Shown one piece after another: positions 44,501-55,015 of a stretch of DNA of 64,000 nt (position 1 is the stretch's first letter; every line of letters begins with the position of its first letter). The DNA lies in contig NZ_LZHV01000035.1 in the NCBI RefSeq assembly GCF_001667275.1, positions 1 to 64,000 of the forward strand, given 5' to 3'. The translations under genes were made by a program, and so were the position numbers. Below the pieces are notes generated by a model. It saw only the letters and a list, made by a program, of their open reading frames with translations. It did not search any database and had not been told where the DNA came from. This DNA is from Mycobacterium sp. ACS4054. GTDB taxonomy: Bacteria > Actinomycetota > Actinomycetes > Mycobacteriales > Mycobacteriaceae.

Positions 44501-47500
44501 AATTCCGGCCCGCTCCAACGCTTCCCAGGACAGCTCCAGAAACATCCGCTGCTGCGGGTCCATCGCCAGCGCCTCGCTGGGCGCGATGCCGAAGAACGCC
44601 GGGTCGAAGTCCGCGACGCCCTCCACAAAGCCACCGGTGCGGGTGTAGCAGGTGCCCGGGACGTCGGGATCCGGGCTGTAGATGCCGCCCAGGTCCCAGC
44701 CACGGTCGGTGGGGAACGCCGAGAGCACGTCGCGGCGCTCGACAAGCATCTGCCACAGGTCGTCGGGGGAATTCACCCCGCCCGGATAGTGGCAGGACAT
44801 GCCGACGATCACGATCGGGTCGTCGCCGACCGGGCGGGCGACCGGGGCCGGCGCAATCTCCTGCGGCACCCCGGCGAGTTCGCCGCGGATGTAGCCCGCC
44901 AGGCCGTTGGGCGTCGGGTAGTCGAAGATCAGTGTGGGTGAAAGCGCAAGCCCGGTAGCGGTTTTCAGCCGGTTGCGCATTTCGACCGCGGTCAGCGAGT
45001 CGAAGCCCAGGTCCTGGAACGCCTTGTCCGGGTCGATCGCCTCCGGCGTGGTGTTGCCCAGGACGGTGGCGATGTGCGAGCGCACCAGGTCCAGCAGCAC
45101 GGCGTGCTGTTCGGCCTCGGGCAGCCCGTGCAGACGGTGGGCCAGAGCCGATTTCGACCTGGCGGACGCGAGCGAGTCGTCGACCTGGCGCCGCGCGGGC
45201 GCGTTGACCAGGTCGGCGAACATGGGTGGCACCGCGGCGGCGTGCGCGCGCAGCGCGTTCAGGTCGATGCGGGCCGGGGCCAGGAACGGCTCGTCGAGGA
45301 TCACCGCGGTGTCGAACAATTCCATCGCCTCGTCCGACGACAACGCCAGGATGCCGTCGCGACCCAGCCGCGCGAGGTCGGCGGCGTCCAGCCCACCGGT
45401 CATCGCGCTGGCCTGATCCCACAGCCCCCATCCCAACGAGATGGCCGGCAGCCCGTGGGCCCGCCGGTGCGCGGCGAGTCCGTCGAGGAAGGAGTTGGCC
45501 GCCGCATAGTTGGCTTGCCCCGACGACCCGACGAGGCCGGCCATCGACGAGAACATGACGAACACCGGCAGGTCAAGGCCGCGGGTGAGCTCGTGCAGGT
45601 TCCAGGCGGCATTCACCTTGGCGCGCAACACCGCGTCCACGCGCTCGGGAGTCAACGAGGTGACAACCGCGTCGTCGAGGACGCCGGCGGCATGGATCAC
45701 CCCGGTCAGCGGGTGGCTCGCGGGTATCTCGGCGAGCACGGCGGCGAGCGCCTCGCGGTCGGCGGCGTCGCACGCGACCACCCGCGCCCGGGCGCCGGCG
45801 CGCTCCAACTCGGCGACCAACTCGGCCGATCCGGCCGCGGCGGAACCGCTGCGGCTCAGCAACACCAGGTTCTGCACCCCGTGTTCGGTCACCAGGTGCC
45901 GGGCGAGCGTCGAACCCGCCATTCCGGTCCCGCCGGTGATCAGCACGGTGCCCGCGGCCCACGCGTCGGGAAGCGTCATGACGACCTTGCCGACGTGGCG
46001 GGCCTGGCTGAGGTATCGCAACGCCGCCCGAGCGCGCCGAATGTCGAAGGTGGTCACCGGCAGCGGCCGCAGCACGCCGGCGTCGAAAAGACCGGCCAGC
46101 TCGATCATCCACTGGTGCATCCGCGGCCGGCCGGGCTCGAAGAGGTCGAAGGCGCGGTAGCGCACGCCCGGATACTCCTGCGCGATCACACCGGGGTCGC
46201 GGATGTCGGTCTTGCCCATCTCCAGGAACATGCCGCCGGGGGCCACCAGCCGCAGCGAGGCATCCACGAAATCGCCTGCCAGCGAGTCCAGCACCACGTC
46301 CATGCCGCGACCACCGGTCACGGCGCGGAACTTTTCCTCGAATTCCAGGCTGCGGGAATCCGAGATGTGGTCGTCGTCGAAACCCATGGCCCGCAACGTG
46401 TCCCACTTGCCCCGGCTGGCCGTCGCGAAGATCTCGAGGCCGAGGTGCCGGCCCAACTGGACGGCGGCCATGCCCACACCACCGGCGGCGGCGTGCACCA
46501 GCACCCGCTGCCCCGGCTTGACCGCGGCCAGGTGCACGAAGGCCATGTACGCGGTGGTGAAGACGGCCGAGATGGCGGCGGCTTCGGCGTACGACCAGTC
46601 CGACGGCATCGGCTGCAGCAGGCGCACATCGCCGGCGACCAGCGTGCCGCTGCCGTCGGGGAAGAACCCGTACACCGAGTCGCCGACCGCGAATTCGGTG
46701 ACGCCCGGGCCGACTTCGGTGACCACGCCGGCACCCTCGCCGCCGACCAGCGCGTCGTGGGTGAACATGCCCAGGGTGATCATGATGTCGCGGAAGTTGG
46801 CGGCGATGGCGCGCAGCGCGACACGGACCTGGCCCGGCTCCAACGGCGCGTCGGCGTTGGGAACCGGCTCCAGCCTTAGGTTTTCGAAGGTGCCGGCGCT
46901 GCTGATGCCCAGTCGCCAGGGCCCCTCGCCCGGGGGCACCAGAAGGTCGTCGGCTGCGCGGCTGGGCCGCACGCGTGGGGTGTAAAGCTGGCCGCCGCGC
47001 AACAGTACCTGCGGCTCGCCGGCCGCGAGCACCGACGCCGCCGCCTGATCATCCAGCGACACATCGGAATCCACCAGGACGATGCGGCCCGGATGTTCCG
47101 TTTGCGCCGAGCGCACCAGGCCCCATACCGCCGAGCCGGCCAGGTCGCTGACGTCCTCGCCCGCCAATCCCACCGCGCCGCGGGTCGCAACGATCAACAC
47201 CCCGGAGTCCCGCTCGGTCAACCAAGCCTGCACCGCGCTCAGCGCCTGGTGGGTGCGCGGGTAGCTCGCGGTTAAGGGATCCTGTTCGGTGACAACGGAT
47301 TCCACGATCTCGTAGGAGGGCGCCGGGTCGGTGGCGGCCGAGGCGGCCGAAGGCGACCAGGCAACCTCGAAGAGTCGCTCGGGACCCGAGCTCGACAGCG
47401 CCGCACGCAGCTGGCGCTCGCTGACCGGACGGGCAACCATCGCGCCGACCGACAACACCGGCAAGCCCAGCCCGTCGGCGAGCTCGATCGAGATCGCGGT

Positions 47501-50500
47501 GGTGCCCCCGCCGCCCTGCCCGGCGGTGGGCGCGATCCGCGCGCGGACCGCGGTCGCACCCGCGGCATGCAGCGAGACGTCCTGCCACGAGAACGGCAAC
47601 ATCACGTCGACGGGCCGGCCCGCCGCCTGCTGGGCCATGATGACGGCGTGCATTGCCGCGTCGAGCAATGCCGGGTGCACGCCGAACCCGCTGACGCCTC
47701 CCGCCGCGTCCGGCAGCCGCACCTCGGCGAACACCTCGTCGCCGCGGATCCACGTGGCCGTCAGTCCCCGAAACGCCGGGCCGTAACCGTATCCGTGCGC
47801 GGCCAACTGGTCGTAGCCGTCGGCCAGGTCCACCGCGACCGCACCCTCGGGCGGCCACACCGACAGGTCGGCGCCGGCCTCGATCGACCGGGAGCTCAGC
47901 GTGCCCTCGGCGTGGCATACCCATCCCGAACCGGCGTCGGCGCGGGAAAACACCGACACGGCGCGCCGGCCCGATTCGTCGCCGGCGCCGACAACCACCT
48001 GTACGGCAACCGAACTCGAGGCGGACAGCATCAGGGGCGCCTGCAGCGTCAACTCGTCCACCACCGGACAACCGACTTCGTCGCCGGCCCGGATCGCCAG
48101 CTCGACGAAGCCCGCGCCCGGGAACACCGCGGCACCGGAGACGGCGTGATCGGCCAGCCAGCCCTGCAGGCTCGGCGACAGCCGACCCGTCAGCAACACT
48201 CCGTCCGAGGCCGGCAGCTCCACGACCGCGCTGAGCAAGGCGTGCTCGCTGGTCCCCAGGCCCAAGCCCGCGGCGTCCGCCCCGATGCCCTCGCCGGACA
48301 GCCAAAACCTGCGCCGGTCAAAGGCGTACGTCGGCAGCTCCACGAAGCTCGCGCCGGCCAACACACCGCGCCAACTCACGCTGACGCCCGCGGCGAACGC
48401 GGCCGCGGCCGACGTCAGGAACCGCCCGAGTCCGCCGTCGTCGCGGCCCAGGGTGGGAACCACGATGGCCTCGGAGTCGCCGGCCGCGTTTTTCAGGCAG
48501 TCGTTGGCGGTGTCTTCGACACCGGCGATCAGCGCGGGGTGCGGGCTGGACTCGATGAAGGTGCGGTAGCCGTGCTCGCATGCGGCGCGCACCGCTTGGT
48601 CGAACTGCACGGTCTGCCGGATGTTGCGATACCAGTAGGCGGCGTCCAAACCGGCCGTGTCCAAACGATTTCCGGTTACCGTGGAGAAGAAGGCGATGCG
48701 CGAGGAACGCGGCTCGATACCGGCCAGGGCTTCGGCCAGCTCGTCACGGATGGCCTCGACCTCGATTGAGTGCGACGCGTAGTCCACGTCGATCCGTCGG
48801 GTGCGCAGCTCCAGGTCGGCGCAGAACCCGACGAGTTCGTCCAGGGCCGCAACGTCACCCGATACCACCACCGCGGAGCGCCCGTTGACGGCCGCGATGC
48901 TGACGCGATTGCCGTAGGGCGCCAACAGTTCCCGCGCGCGCTCGGTGCTGCACGCGATCGACAGCATGCCCCCGGAATGGGCCAGCGATCGCAGCAGCTG
49001 GCTGCGCAGCGTGACCACCCGGGCCGCATCGCGCAGCGGCAGGGCGCCGGCGACATACGCCGCGGCGATCTCGCCCTGCGAATGGCCGATCACCGCGTCC
49101 GGGCTGACCCCGACCGACTTCCACAGTTCGGCCAGCGAGACCATCACCGCGAACAGCACCGGCTGCACCACGTCCACGCGGTCCATCCCCGGCGCCCCGG
49201 GGGCGCCGCGCAGGACGTCGATCAGCGACCAGTCGACGAATTCCGCGAACGCTTCGGCGCACGCATCGATCTGCTGCGCGAATACCGGTGCGGTGTCCAG
49301 CAATTCGACGCCCATGCCCAGCCATTGCGAACCCTGGCCGGGGAACACGAAGACGTTCTTGCCCGCCGGCACCGCGGAGCCCTGGATCACCGAACCGCTG
49401 AGGTCCGCCATCTCGGAGCCGGCCAGTTCGTCCAGCCCGGCCAGCAATCGGTCCCGGTCGCCACCGACGACGACGGCCCGATGCTCGAACGTCGCGCGGC
49501 CGGCCAGCGTCCAGGCCACGTCGGCGACCTCGAGCTCCTCGTGGCCGCGAATGTGCCCGGCCAGCCGGGCGGCCTGAGACCTCAACGCCGACAACGATTT
49601 CGCCGACACCACCCACGGCACCACCGCCGGCTTCGGGCCGTCCTCCGGCGGCTCCGGCGCCGGGGCCGCCTCGACGATCACGTGCGCGTTGGTGCCGCTG
49701 ATGCCGAACGACGACACGCCGGCCCTACGCGGCCGTTCGGCCGCCCAGGGTTGCGCCTCGGTCAGTAGTGACACCGATCCCGCCGACCAATCCACGTGCG
49801 GGCTGGGCGCATCGACATGCAATGTGGCGGGCAAGATCTCGTGGCGCATGGCCTGGACCATCTTGATCACCCCGGCCACGCCGGCGGCGGCCTGGGTGTG
49901 ACCCATGTTCGACTTGATCGAACCCAGCCACAGCGGCTCGGGGCGATCCTGGCCGTAGGTCGCCAACAGCGCCTGGGCTTCGATGGGATCACCCAGCGTG
50001 GTGCCCGTGCCATGGCCCTCGACGACGTCGACGTCGGCCGGCGACAACCCGGCGTTGGCCAGCGCCGCGCGCACCACCCGCTGCTGCGACGGACCGTTGG
50101 GCGCGGTCAACCCGTTCGACGCGCCGTCCTGGTTGACCGCCGAGCCGCGCACCACCGCCAGCACCGGATGGCCCAGCCGCCGCGCATCCGACAGCCGTTC
50201 GACGACCAGCATCGCGCCGCCCTCCGACCAGCCGACGCCGTCGGCCGCGCCGGCGTAGGCCTTGCAGCGGCCGTCCGGGGCCAGCCCGCGGTGGCGACTG
50301 AACTCGACGAACACGGTGGGCGTGGCGTTGACGGTCGCGCCCCCGGCGAGCGCCAGATCGCACTCGCCCGAGCGCAGCGACTGCACCGCCATGTGCAACG
50401 CCACCAGCGACGACGAGCAAGCGGTGTCAACCGAGACCGCCGGGCCCTCCAGCCCCAGCACGTACGACACCCGCCCCGAAGCGACGCTGGAGGTCATGCC

Positions 50501-51028
50501 GGTCAGGCGGTAGCCCTCGATCTCCTCGGCGAGCATGCCGTAGCCCTGGACGATGAGGCCGGCGAACACGCCGGTGGCGCTGCCCCGCAGGCCGCTCGGA
50601 TCGATCCCCGCCCGCTCCAGGGCCTCCCAGGACAGCTCCAGCAGCATCCGGTGCTGCGGATCCATGGCGAGCGCCTCGCTCGGTGCGATGCCGAAGAACG
50701 CCGGATCAAAGTCGGCGACGCCGTCCACGAAACCGCCGGTCTGCGCGTACGTCTTGTGGCGGGCGTCGGGGTCCGGGTCGAACAGGCTCGCCAGGTCCCA
50801 GCCGCGATCGGTGGGGAACTCGGTGATGACGTCGCGGCCGTCGGCGACCATCCGCCACAGGTCTTCCGGGGTCTCGACTCCGCCGGGGAACCGGCAGGAC
50901 ATGCCGACGATCGCGATCGGCTCGCTCGACCGCTCCAGCAGCGCACGGTTGGTGCGTTTCAGGCGCTCGACCTGGACCAGCGCTTTGCGCAGCGCTTCGG
51001 TCGCATGCTGGAGTTGATCCACCATCAC
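38519..51028 (-). CDS. pks12: Two-module type I polyketide synthase Pks12
   Basis: 4169 residues, close to the ~4150 of M. tuberculosis Pks12, which makes the methyl-branched chain of mannosyl-phosphomycoketide antigens. Module 1: N-terminal docking helix 1-34; KS with Cys204, His339, His377; AT with GHSQG (Ser650) and YASH at 750 (methylmalonyl type); DH His961/Asp1123; ER ([13 protein letters not shown] near 1512); KR ([10 protein letters not shown], Tyr1841, LDD motif); ACP Ser2011. Module 2: KS Cys2239; AT with GHSIG (Ser2681) and HAFH at 2778 (malonyl type); DH His2981; ER; KR; ACP Ser4045. The C-terminal docking tail is 4085-4169. There is no thioesterase or loading domain, consistent with hand-over between Pks12 molecules. 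Both modules look fully reducing. Confidence 0.97.
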   Translation of the reverse strand: MMVDQLQHATEALRKALVQVERLKRTNRALLERSSEPIAIVGMSCRFPGGVETPEDLWRMVADGRDVITEFPTDRGWDLASLFDPDPDARHKTYAQTGGFVDGVADFDPAFFGIAPSEALAMDPQHRMLLELSWEALERAGIDPSGLRGSATGVFAGLIVQGYGMLAEEIEGYRLTGMTSSVASGRVSYVLGLEGPAVSVDTACSSSLVALHMAVQSLRSGECDLALAGGATVNATPTVFVEFSRHRGLAPDGRCKAYAGAADGVGWSEGGAMLVVERLSDARRLGHPVLAVVRGSAVNQDGASNGLTAPNGPSQQRVVRAALANAGLSPADVDVVEGHGTGTTLGDPIEAQALLATYGQDRPEPLWLGSIKSNMGHTQAAAGVAGVIKMVQAMRHEILPATLHVDAPSPHVDWSAGSVSLLTEAQPWAAERPRRAGVSSFGISGTNAHVIVEAAPAPEPPEDGPKPAVVPWVVSAKSLSALRSQAARLAGHIRGHEELEVADVAWTLAGRATFEHRAVVVGGDRDRLLAGLDELAGSEMADLSGSVIQGSAVPAGKNVFVFPGQGSQWLGMGVELLDTAPVFAQQIDACAEAFAEFVDWSLIDVLRGAPGAPGMDRVDVVQPVLFAVMVSLAELWKSVGVSPDAVIGHSQGEIAAAYVAGALPLRDAARVVTLRSQLLRSLAHSGGMLSIACSTERARELLAPYGNRVSIAAVNGRSAVVVSGDVAALDELVGFCADLELRTRRIDVDYASHSIEVEAIRDELAEALAGIEPRSSRIAFFSTVTGNRLDTAGLDAAYWYRNIRQTVQFDQAVRAACEHGYRTFIESSPHPALIAGVEDTANDCLKNAAGDSEAIVVPTLGRDDGGLGRFLTSAAAAFAAGVSVSWRGVLAGASFVELPTYAFDRRRFWLSGEGIGADAAGLGLGTSEHALLSAVVELPASDGVLLTGRLSPSLQGWLADHAVSGAAVFPGAGFVELAIRAGDEVGCPVVDELTLQAPLMLSASSSVAVQVVVGAGDESGRRAVSVFSRADAGSGWVCHAEGTLSSRSIEAGADLSVWPPEGAVAVDLADGYDQLAAHGYGYGPAFRGLTATWIRGDEVFAEVRLPDAAGGVSGFGVHPALLDAAMHAVIMAQQAAGRPVDVMLPFSWQDVSLHAAGATAVRARIAPTAGQGGGGTTAISIELADGLGLPVLSVGAMVARPVSERQLRAALSSSGPERLFEVAWSPSAASAATDPAPSYEIVESVVTEQDPLTASYPRTHQALSAVQAWLTERDSGVLIVATRGAVGLAGEDVSDLAGSAVWGLVRSAQTEHPGRIVLVDSDVSLDDQAAASVLAAGEPQVLLRGGQLYTPRVRPSRAADDLLVPPGEGPWRLGISSAGTFENLRLEPVPNADAPLEPGQVRVALRAIAANFRDIMITLGMFTHDALVGGEGAGVVTEVGPGVTEFAVGDSVYGFFPDGSGTLVAGDVRLLQPMPSDWSYAEAAAISAVFTTAYMAFVHLAAVKPGQRVLVHAAAGGVGMAAVQLGRHLGLEIFATASRGKWDTLRAMGFDDDHISDSRSLEFEEKFRAVTGGRGMDVVLDSLAGDFVDASLRLVAPGGMFLEMGKTDIRDPGVIAQEYPGVRYRAFDLFEPGRPRMHQWMIELAGLFDAGVLRPLPVTTFDIRRARAALRYLSQARHVGKVVMTLPDAWAAGTVLITGGTGMAGSTLARHLVTEHGVQNLVLLSRSGSAAAGSAELVAELERAGARARVVACDAADREALAAVLAEIPASHPLTGVIHAAGVLDDAVVTSLTPERVDAVLRAKVNAAWNLHELTRGLDLPVFVMFSSMAGLVGSSGQANYAAANSFLDGLAAHRRAHGLPAISLGWGLWDQASAMTGGLDAADLARLGRDGILALSSDEAMELFDTAVILDEPFLAPARIDLNALRAHAAAVPPMFADLVNAPARRQVDDSLASARSKSALAHRLHGLPEAEQHAVLLDLVRSHIATVLGNTTPEAIDPDKAFQDLGFDSLTAVEMRNRLKTATGLALSPTLIFDYPTPNGLAGYIRGELAGVPQEIAPAPVARPVGDDPIVIVGMSCHYPGGVNSPDDLWQMLVERRDVLSAFPTDRGWDLGGIYSPDPDVPGTCYTRTGGFVEGVADFDPAFFGIAPSEALAMDPQQRMFLELSWEALERAGIDPAALRGSATGMFAGVYTQGYGMGAAPAAEGFRLTGQSSSVASGRVSYVLGLEGPAVSVDTACSSSLVALHMAAQSLRSGECDLALAGGVTVNATPDIFVEFSRMRGLSADGRCKAYAGAADGTGFSEGGGMLVLERLSDAQRLGHPVLAVVRGSAINQDGASNGLTAPNGPSQQRVVRAALANAGLSAAEVDAVEGHGTGTTLGDPIEAQALLATYGQDRAEPLLLGSIKSNMGHTQAAAGVAGVIKMVLAMRHDLLPATLHVDEPSPHVDWSAGSVSLLTEHRAWPAIRPRRAGVSSFGISGTNAHVIIEAAPVQDAPAADRERPPVLPWAISAKSLPALSSQADRLAAHLRGHGELDIADVAWSLAGRSHFEHRAVVVGGDRGQLMAGLDEVATGQVVSVVQGTATPGGKTVFVFPGQGAQMLGMGRGLHEAYPVFAEAFDSVVAELDRHLLRPLRDVMWGTDENVLNTTEFAQPALFAVEVALFRLLESWGIRPDFVLGHSIGELAAAHVAGVLSLQNAAVLVAARGRFMQALPEGGAMIAVQATEEEVRPLLVPDVGIAAVNGPASVVISGAEDPVSAIADQLRADGRRVHRLAVSHAFHSPLMEPMIDEFGTVAAGLAVGKPTIPIVSNVTGQLAADDFASPVYWKRHIREAVRFADSVRFVHAAGGNRFFEVGPGGGLTASIEETLPDAPVITMSALRKDRPEPVTLTNAVAQGFVAGMDVNWRAVVGHANFVELPTYAFERRRFWLSGDGATVDAAGLGLAPGEHALLGAVVELPASGGVVLTGRLSPSAQGWLADHAVGGVVLFPGAGFVELAIRAGDEVGCGIVDELNLAAPLVLPGSGSVAVQVVVGGGDDSGARAVSVFSRGDAGAGWSLHAEGVLRPGSVQPSADLSAWPPLGATPVDIGDGYELLAERGYGYGPAFRGLTSMWRRGDEVFAEVTLPADTGVSAAGFGVHPAMLDAALHAVILASDGDGLPEGSMLVPFSWQQVSLHAAGATAVRARIVPVSESAVSIELADGLGLPVLSVASMVARPVTDQQLLAAVSSSGPDRLFEIIWSVQRSTSVQPVSVSHWGAPESDNFEAQPSAVVFESAPVTTDVVADVYAATRAVLPVLQSWLARDGAGTLVVATRGAMALPGEDVTDLAGAAVWGLVRSAQTEHPGRIVLVDTDGVLDEESVAAALSVGEPQVLLRGGAVYTARVHGSRAVGGLLVPPGDEPWRLGMSSHGTFENLRLERIPDADAPLAPGQVRVAVSALAANFRDVMIALGLYPDPDAVMGIEASGVVIETSSEDGRFVVGDRVMGLFPDGTGTIARTDQRLLAKMPAGWSHTAAATTTVVFATAFYALVDLAAAKRGQRVLVHAAAGGVGMAAVQLARHLGLEVFATASRGKWDTLRAMGFDDDHISDSRSLEFEDKFRAVTGGRGVDLVLDSLSGDFVDASLRLVAPGGVFLEMGKTDMREPEAVAEQHPGVRYRAFDLFEAGPDRIAQMLDELTALFADDVLRPLPVTRFDVRRAAAALRYLSQARHVGKVVMTMPDAWAAGTVLITGATGMAGSALARHVVSRHDARHLVLVSRRGLDAPGAAELTTELTAAGAQVHVVACDAADREALAKVIADIPVQRPLSGVIHAAGVLDDAVISSLTPERVEAVLRAKVDAAWNLHELTRDLDVSAFVMFSSMAGLAGASGQANYAAANSFLDGLAVHRRTHGLPAMSLAWGLWDQASAMTGALGAADRARFGRDGIVAMSSDEALELMDTALIVDEPFLLPAHIDLAALRVKFDNGTLPPMFVDLINAPTRRQVDDSLAAAKSKSALLQRLEGLPEDEQQAVLLDLVRANIATVLGSSSPESIDPDRAFQELGFDSLTAVEMRNRLKSATGLALSPTLIFDYPNSAALAGYMHSELVGAAEQRGPAAAPGEAEIQRAVGSIPVKRLRQAGVLELLLALANEADGGRVDGQAPADAATSEKDIADMDLEDLLNAALMDDDE
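38783..50926 (-). repeat. Tandem duplication of a ~6-kb PKS module
   Basis: Residues ~35-2050 (50926-44879) and ~2070-4082 (44821-38783) have the same KS-AT-DH-ER-KR-ACP order. They contain long near-identical stretches, for example the ER segment [20 protein letters not shown] in both copies and the KS segment around [12 protein letters not shown]. The AT domains are clearly different. The repeat is prone to assembly collapse and to recombination or gene conversion. Confidence 0.85.
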
Positions 51029-51141
51029 TACCTCTCGCCTAACTTGGCCGTCAGCTGCCCCGATGCGACTCTCGCCGAGTCACGGAAATTGCTGCACGAT
51101 GCGAAGTCGTGCTGCTCTCCGGCCCAAGAATGTCGCTGGTG

Positions 51142-51169
51142 AGTATGGCCAACTCCGACGGGATTTCAA
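51142..51169 (-). promoter_or_regulatory. Possible pks12 promoter
   Basis: On the minus strand TTGAAA (51169-51164) and CATACT (51147-51142) are 16 bases apart, resembling a vegetative -35/-10 pair and leaving a leader of about 105 bases. The ribosome site AGAGG lies just before ATG 51028. The 310-base gap 51029-51338 otherwise contains only the hairpin at 51273; I see no gene in it. Confidence 0.35.
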
Positions 51170-51272
51170 AACGTCCGATGCTCCCGGCTGCTACAGGAGG
51201 ACCGGCTTTGGCGCGCGCGACGCGCCGCTGCGCCCGCGGGTCTCGTGGCCTGCCCGGACCCGAGTGCACCGC

Positions 51273-51309
51273 GGTACAGCTGACGCGCCGTCCATGGCGC
51301 GACTGTACC
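51273..51309 (-). terminator. Long hairpin after the Rv2049c-like gene
   Basis: GGTACAG...CTGTACC (7 bp) encloses CGCGCC...GGCGCG (6 bp) with a 6-base loop. It begins 30 bases past the stop of the minus-strand gene ending at 51339 and lies upstream of the pks12 promoter. It has no U-tract, which is usual for mycobacterial terminators. It would separate the small gene from pks12 transcription. Confidence 0.5.
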
Positions 51310-51338
51310 CGGCTGAGCATCGCTGGTGGTCAGAGCGG

Positions 51339-51698
51339 TCAGACACCCGCCCGGCGCCAGCCGTCGGCGGCCCGGGCGGCGCTGATCAGCACGTCGCACA
51401 GCTCGCGCAGTTCGGTCGCCGGGGCCCCCTCTTCCAGGGCGGTGGCGACGTCTTCCGCGGCGCACCGCACCTGGTAGACCCGGTCCGACAGGTCGGCCGC
51501 GTCGTCGGCCGACAGCACGATCGCGTCGGCGGGCAGCGCCAGCGCGGCTCCGCCGCCGCCCCGGGTCAGCGAGGCGCGTTGTTCGTATGCCCGCTGCCGG
51601 CACGACTGCCGGCAGTACTGGCGGCGCCGTCCCATCCCGGCGTCGGACACGTCTCGACCGCACCAGCGGCACGGCTGCGGGTGGGTGCGACGGCTCAC
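51339..51698 (-). CDS. Small conserved protein with Cys-rich N-terminus (Rv2049c-like)
   Basis: A 119-residue protein starting at GTG 51698. The N-terminus has a compact Cys pattern, CRWCGRDV...RRQYCRQSCRQRAYEQRA, which reads as a small zinc ribbon (C-x2-C ... C-x3-C). The rest is helical and acidic (SDRVYQVRCAAEDVATALEE). Position between pks12 and rbpA matches Rv2049c, but this product is longer than the ~70 residues I recall for it. Nucleic-acid or protein binding is possible; function unknown. Confidence 0.75.
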   Translation of the reverse strand: MSRRTHPQPCRWCGRDVSDAGMGRRRQYCRQSCRQRAYEQRASLTRGGGGAALALPADAIVLSADDAADLSDRVYQVRCAAEDVATALEEGAPATELRELCDVLISAARAADGWRRAGV

Positions 51699-51713
51699 GC
51701 CTGCCGACTTTAT

Positions 51714-51741
51714 CGGGATTGCGCGGCGATCCCGGTATCAT
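51714..51741 (+). promoter_or_regulatory. Inverted repeat and -10-like element upstream of rbpA
   Basis: CGGGAT (51714-51719) and ATCCCG (51729-51734) form a 6-bp inverted repeat with a 9-base centre, followed at once by TATCAT (51736-51741), a possible -10 for rbpA about 115 bases before its start. I could not identify the SigE-type motif expected from M. tuberculosis. The repeat may be an operator shared with the divergent small gene. Confidence 0.3.
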
Positions 51742-51856
51742 TGAAGGCCGCGTCGCGTACGCCGGCGGCCCATCCGGGGAACTACGCGGAGCGCCGCAAC
51801 GTTTGCCGAATGGACATACTTGCCCGACAGCTCAGAGGACCCAGAGGAGTAGCAAC

Positions 51857-52192
51857 ATGGCTGATCGCGTTCTTAGAGGCAGTCGCCTCGGAGCCGTGAG
51901 CTACGAGACCGACCGCAACCACGACCTCGCGCCGCGTCAGATCGCGCGGTACCGCACCGAGAACGGCGAGGAGTTCGAGGTCCCCTTCGCCGACGACGCC
52001 GAGATCCCCGGCACCTGGCTGTGCCGCAACGGCATGGAAGGCACCCTGATCGAGGGCGACCTCCCCGAGCCGAAGAAGGTGAAGCCGCCGCGCACGCACT
52101 GGGACATGTTGCTGGAGCGTCGCAGCGTCGAAGAACTCGAAGAGCTGCTCAAGGAGCGTCTCGAAATCATCCGCACCCGCCGCCGGGGCTGA
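51857..52192 (+). CDS. rbpA: RNA polymerase-binding protein RbpA
   Basis: A 111-residue essential actinobacterial transcription factor that binds the sigma factor and RNA polymerase and stabilises the open promoter complex. The parts are visible: N-terminal tail MADRVLRGSRLGAVSYETD, core domain (RTENGEEFEVPFADDAEIPG, WLCRNGMEG), basic linker PKKVKPPRTHWDML and the sigma-interaction helix SVEELEELLKERLEIIRTRR. Length is the same as in M. tuberculosis. GAGGAG precedes ATG 51857. It converges with ppm1. Confidence 0.97.
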   Translation: MADRVLRGSRLGAVSYETDRNHDLAPRQIARYRTENGEEFEVPFADDAEIPGTWLCRNGMEGTLIEGDLPEPKKVKPPRTHWDMLLERRSVEELEELLKERLEIIRTRRRG

Positions 52193-52202
52193 GCCCGGCC
52201 GC

Positions 52203-52997
52203 TTAGGTGCGGTTGTCGGCGCGCTGGCTGCCGGCGCGGGTCCTACGGCCCTCGATGCCCCAGCGGGTCACCTTGACCAGCGCCTCGCGGATGTTGGATC
52301 CGCTCATCTTGGAGACGCCGAGCTCGCGTTCGGTGAAGGTGATGGGCACCTCGGCGATGACGAACCCGCCGCAGACGGTGCGCCAGGTCAGGTCGATCTG
52401 GAAGCAGTAGCCCTTGGAGTCGACCGCATCGAGCCCGATCGCCTCGAGGACCTCACGGCGGTAGGCGCGGTAGCCGGCGGTGATGTCATGCACACCGATA
52501 CCCAGCGCGATCCGCGCGTAGGTGTTGGCCGTCCACGACAGCGCCCAGCGCCGCCACGGCCAATTTCGCACCGCCCCGCCCTCCACGTAGCGGGAACCGA
52601 TGGCCAGATCGGCTCCGGCGTCGACGGCGTCCAGCAGCAGGTGCAGCTGCTCGGGGGCGTGGCTGCCGTCGGCGTCCATTTCGACCAGCACCGAGTAGTC
52701 GCGGCTCAGCCCCCAGGCGAAGCCCGCCAGATAGGCGGCGCCCAGCCCGTCCTTGGCGGTGCGGTGCATCACGTGGGTGCGACCGGCATCGGCGGCCGCC
52801 AGCTCCTCGGCGAGCTCGCCCGTGCCGTCGGGGCTGCTGTCGTCGACGATGAGCAGGTGGACGTGGGGGCAGGCGTCCTTCAGCCGCCGGTGGATCACCG
52901 GCAGGTTCTCCCGCTCGTTGTAGGTGGGGATGATCACCAGGACGCGCTCGCTGGGGCGGCTGCCCGGGACCCGGGGCGCCGGCTGGCCGGTGGTCAT
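52203..52997 (-). CDS. ppm1: Polyprenol-phosphate mannosyltransferase (dolichol-phosphate-mannose synthase type)
   Basis: A 264-residue GT2 glycosyltransferase that makes polyprenol-phosphate-mannose, the donor for lipoarabinomannan, lipomannan and protein O-mannosylation. Motifs: [26 protein letters not shown], the metal-binding MDADGSH and [10 protein letters not shown] near the end. There is no C-terminal membrane domain, so it would rely on Lnt for membrane attachment. It overlaps lnt by four bases (ATGA). In M. tuberculosis this is domain 2 of a single Lnt-Ppm1 protein (Rv2051c). Confidence 0.95.
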   Translation of the reverse strand: MTTGQPAPRVPGSRPSERVLVIIPTYNERENLPVIHRRLKDACPHVHLLIVDDSSPDGTGELAEELAAADAGRTHVMHRTAKDGLGAAYLAGFAWGLSRDYSVLVEMDADGSHAPEQLHLLLDAVDAGADLAIGSRYVEGGAVRNWPWRRWALSWTANTYARIALGIGVHDITAGYRAYRREVLEAIGLDAVDSKGYCFQIDLTWRTVCGGFVIAEVPITFTERELGVSKMSGSNIREALVKVTRWGIEGRRTRAGSQRADNRT

Positions 52998-55015
52998 GTA
53001 GCTCCTCTGTGTCGGCCGGAATGGCGCGACGGTCGTCGGCCGCCCTCGTGGGGCGGAGTGTAGTCACCGTCGGTGTCCGGCGGCGTCTGGTCCCCGCCCT
53101 CCTCGGGCGGACTGGCTGAGTCGGCCTCGTCGGGCGGGCTGTCGCCCGCGGGCGCACCGCCGTTCGGGGATTCGTCCGGGGCCTCGGACCTCTGACGAAT
53201 GGGACGCGGGAACCATCTATTGTGCCGCATCCCGGCCAGGATGGCCGCTCCGGCCGCCGCGACCAGGAGCCACTGCAGCAGCGGGCCCCACCGCGTCGCC
53301 GGCGTCAGTTTGGTCTTCAGCCGTACCTGGATGTCCAGGTAGTCGGGCTGGAAGAAGTCCGTGCGCACCAGCTCGGCGCCGTCCGGCGCGATCACCGCGC
53401 TGATCCCCGTGGTGCCGGCGACCACCACGTATCGGTCGTGCTCGACCGCCCGCACCTTGGCGAATCCCAGCTGTTGTTCGCTCATCGTCTTGTTGAAGGT
53501 GGCGTTGTTGCTCGGCACGGCCAGCAACTGGGCACCGTTGAGCACCGCCTTGCGCGGGACCCGGTCGAAGATCACTTCCCAGCAGGTGGCGACCCCGACC
53601 GGCACCCCGGCGATGTGCACGACGTCCCGGCCCGGCCGGGGCACCATGTTCCCCGCGCGGTTGGCATAGCCGGACAGGTGCCTGAACAGCCACGGCATCG
53701 GCAGGTATTCGCCGAACGGTTGCACGATCTCCTTGTCGTGCCGGTCCGCGGGGCCGGTTAACGGGTTCCAGACGATCATCGTGTTGGTGTATTGGGGGTT
53801 GTCCGGCGGGCTGCCGGGCAGTTCGGACACGGTGCCGATGAGGATCGGGGCGCCGATCGCGGTCGCGGCCTGCGATATCTCCAGCGCGGCGTCGACATTG
53901 GCCAGCGGATCGATGTCCGAGGAGTCTTCCGGCCAGATGACGAATTGCGGTTGCGGCGCCTGCCCGGAGCGCACGTCCTCCGCCAGCCGCAGCGTCTCGT
54001 GGACGTGGTTGTCGAGCACCGCCCGGCGTTGCGCGTTGAAGTCGAGACCCAGCCGCGGCACGTTGCCCTGCACCGCCGCGACGGTGACCGAGGGTTCGCC
54101 GCCCGACCCGGTGCCGGCGTGCCGCACCTGCGGCCAGACGATGACCGCCGCGAACAACACGAGGCATATGCAGACGCCCGGCAGGACCACCGCCGGCGGT
54201 GCCGCATCGGCGTTCGCCGGTTCGTCGCCGCTTCCCGCCCGGCGGCCGGCGTGCCACCACTTCACGATCTCGATTGCGATGGCGGTCGCGCTGAAGCCGA
54301 TCAGCACGATCGCCAGGGAGAGCAGCGCGGCGCCGCCGAGCTTTGCCAGTGGCAGGAAGGGGCCCTGCGCCTGGCCGAATGCCACCACGCCCCAGGGGAA
54401 GCCGCCGAACGGCAGGGTGGATTTCAGCCACTCCTGGGCGGTCCACACCACGGCGAACCAGACGGGCCAGCCCGGCAACCCGCGCACCAGCACGGCGCAC
54501 AGCCCGAACAAGGCGGGAAACAGCGCGCACGTCATCGCCAACACCGTCCAGGGCACGGCGCCGACGAGGGTGCTTATCCAGGGCAGCAGCGGCAGATAGA
54601 AGGCCAGCCCGAACAAGAAGCCGTAACCCAGACCGCCCGTCGGCGTGGTCGCGGGATGTTTGAGCACCCAGGCCAGCAGCGCGGACGCGACGACCGCGGC
54701 CCACCACCAGTTCAGGGAGGGGAAGCTGGTGAACAGCAGCACACCGCCCGCGGTGGCGCACACCAGGCGGGCCAGCCGCGGCCGCATGGCGGCCCGGACG
54801 GCGGGCAGCCGCGCGAGCGCCGCCGCGCCCAGCCGGCCCGGCACGGCTTGCAGACGGGCCGCGATCGGCCGGGCGCCGGCGTCGGAGGCGTCGGTTTCGG
54901 GCTCGGGCTCGACGGCGGCGGGCTCGTCGCCGCGTTCCGATTCCGCTTCGTCGCTGATCGGGTCGCTATCGGGAGTTGCGCCGGGATCGTCCACCGGGTC
55001 GTCGTCCCTAGCCAT
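52994..55015 (-). CDS. lnt: Apolipoprotein N-acyltransferase
   Basis: A 673-residue integral membrane enzyme that adds the third acyl chain to lipoproteins. An acidic N-terminal region (1-45) is followed by about seven membrane helices and the extracytoplasmic nitrilase domain. That domain shows the catalytic Glu ([10 protein letters not shown]), Lys ([15 protein letters not shown]) and Cys ([12 protein letters not shown]). After the last helix there is a Pro/Asp/Gly-rich tail of about 75 residues, the counterpart of the linker to Ppm1 in M. tuberculosis. ATG 55015 overlaps the amidohydrolase stop by eight bases. Confidence 0.94.
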   Translation of the reverse strand: MARDDDPVDDPGATPDSDPISDEAESERGDEPAAVEPEPETDASDAGARPIAARLQAVPGRLGAAALARLPAVRAAMRPRLARLVCATAGGVLLFTSFPSLNWWWAAVVASALLAWVLKHPATTPTGGLGYGFLFGLAFYLPLLPWISTLVGAVPWTVLAMTCALFPALFGLCAVLVRGLPGWPVWFAVVWTAQEWLKSTLPFGGFPWGVVAFGQAQGPFLPLAKLGGAALLSLAIVLIGFSATAIAIEIVKWWHAGRRAGSGDEPANADAAPPAVVLPGVCICLVLFAAVIVWPQVRHAGTGSGGEPSVTVAAVQGNVPRLGLDFNAQRRAVLDNHVHETLRLAEDVRSGQAPQPQFVIWPEDSSDIDPLANVDAALEISQAATAIGAPILIGTVSELPGSPPDNPQYTNTMIVWNPLTGPADRHDKEIVQPFGEYLPMPWLFRHLSGYANRAGNMVPRPGRDVVHIAGVPVGVATCWEVIFDRVPRKAVLNGAQLLAVPSNNATFNKTMSEQQLGFAKVRAVEHDRYVVVAGTTGISAVIAPDGAELVRTDFFQPDYLDIQVRLKTKLTPATRWGPLLQWLLVAAAGAAILAGMRHNRWFPRPIRQRSEAPDESPNGGAPAGDSPPDEADSASPPEEGGDQTPPDTDGDYTPPHEGGRRPSRHSGRHRGAT

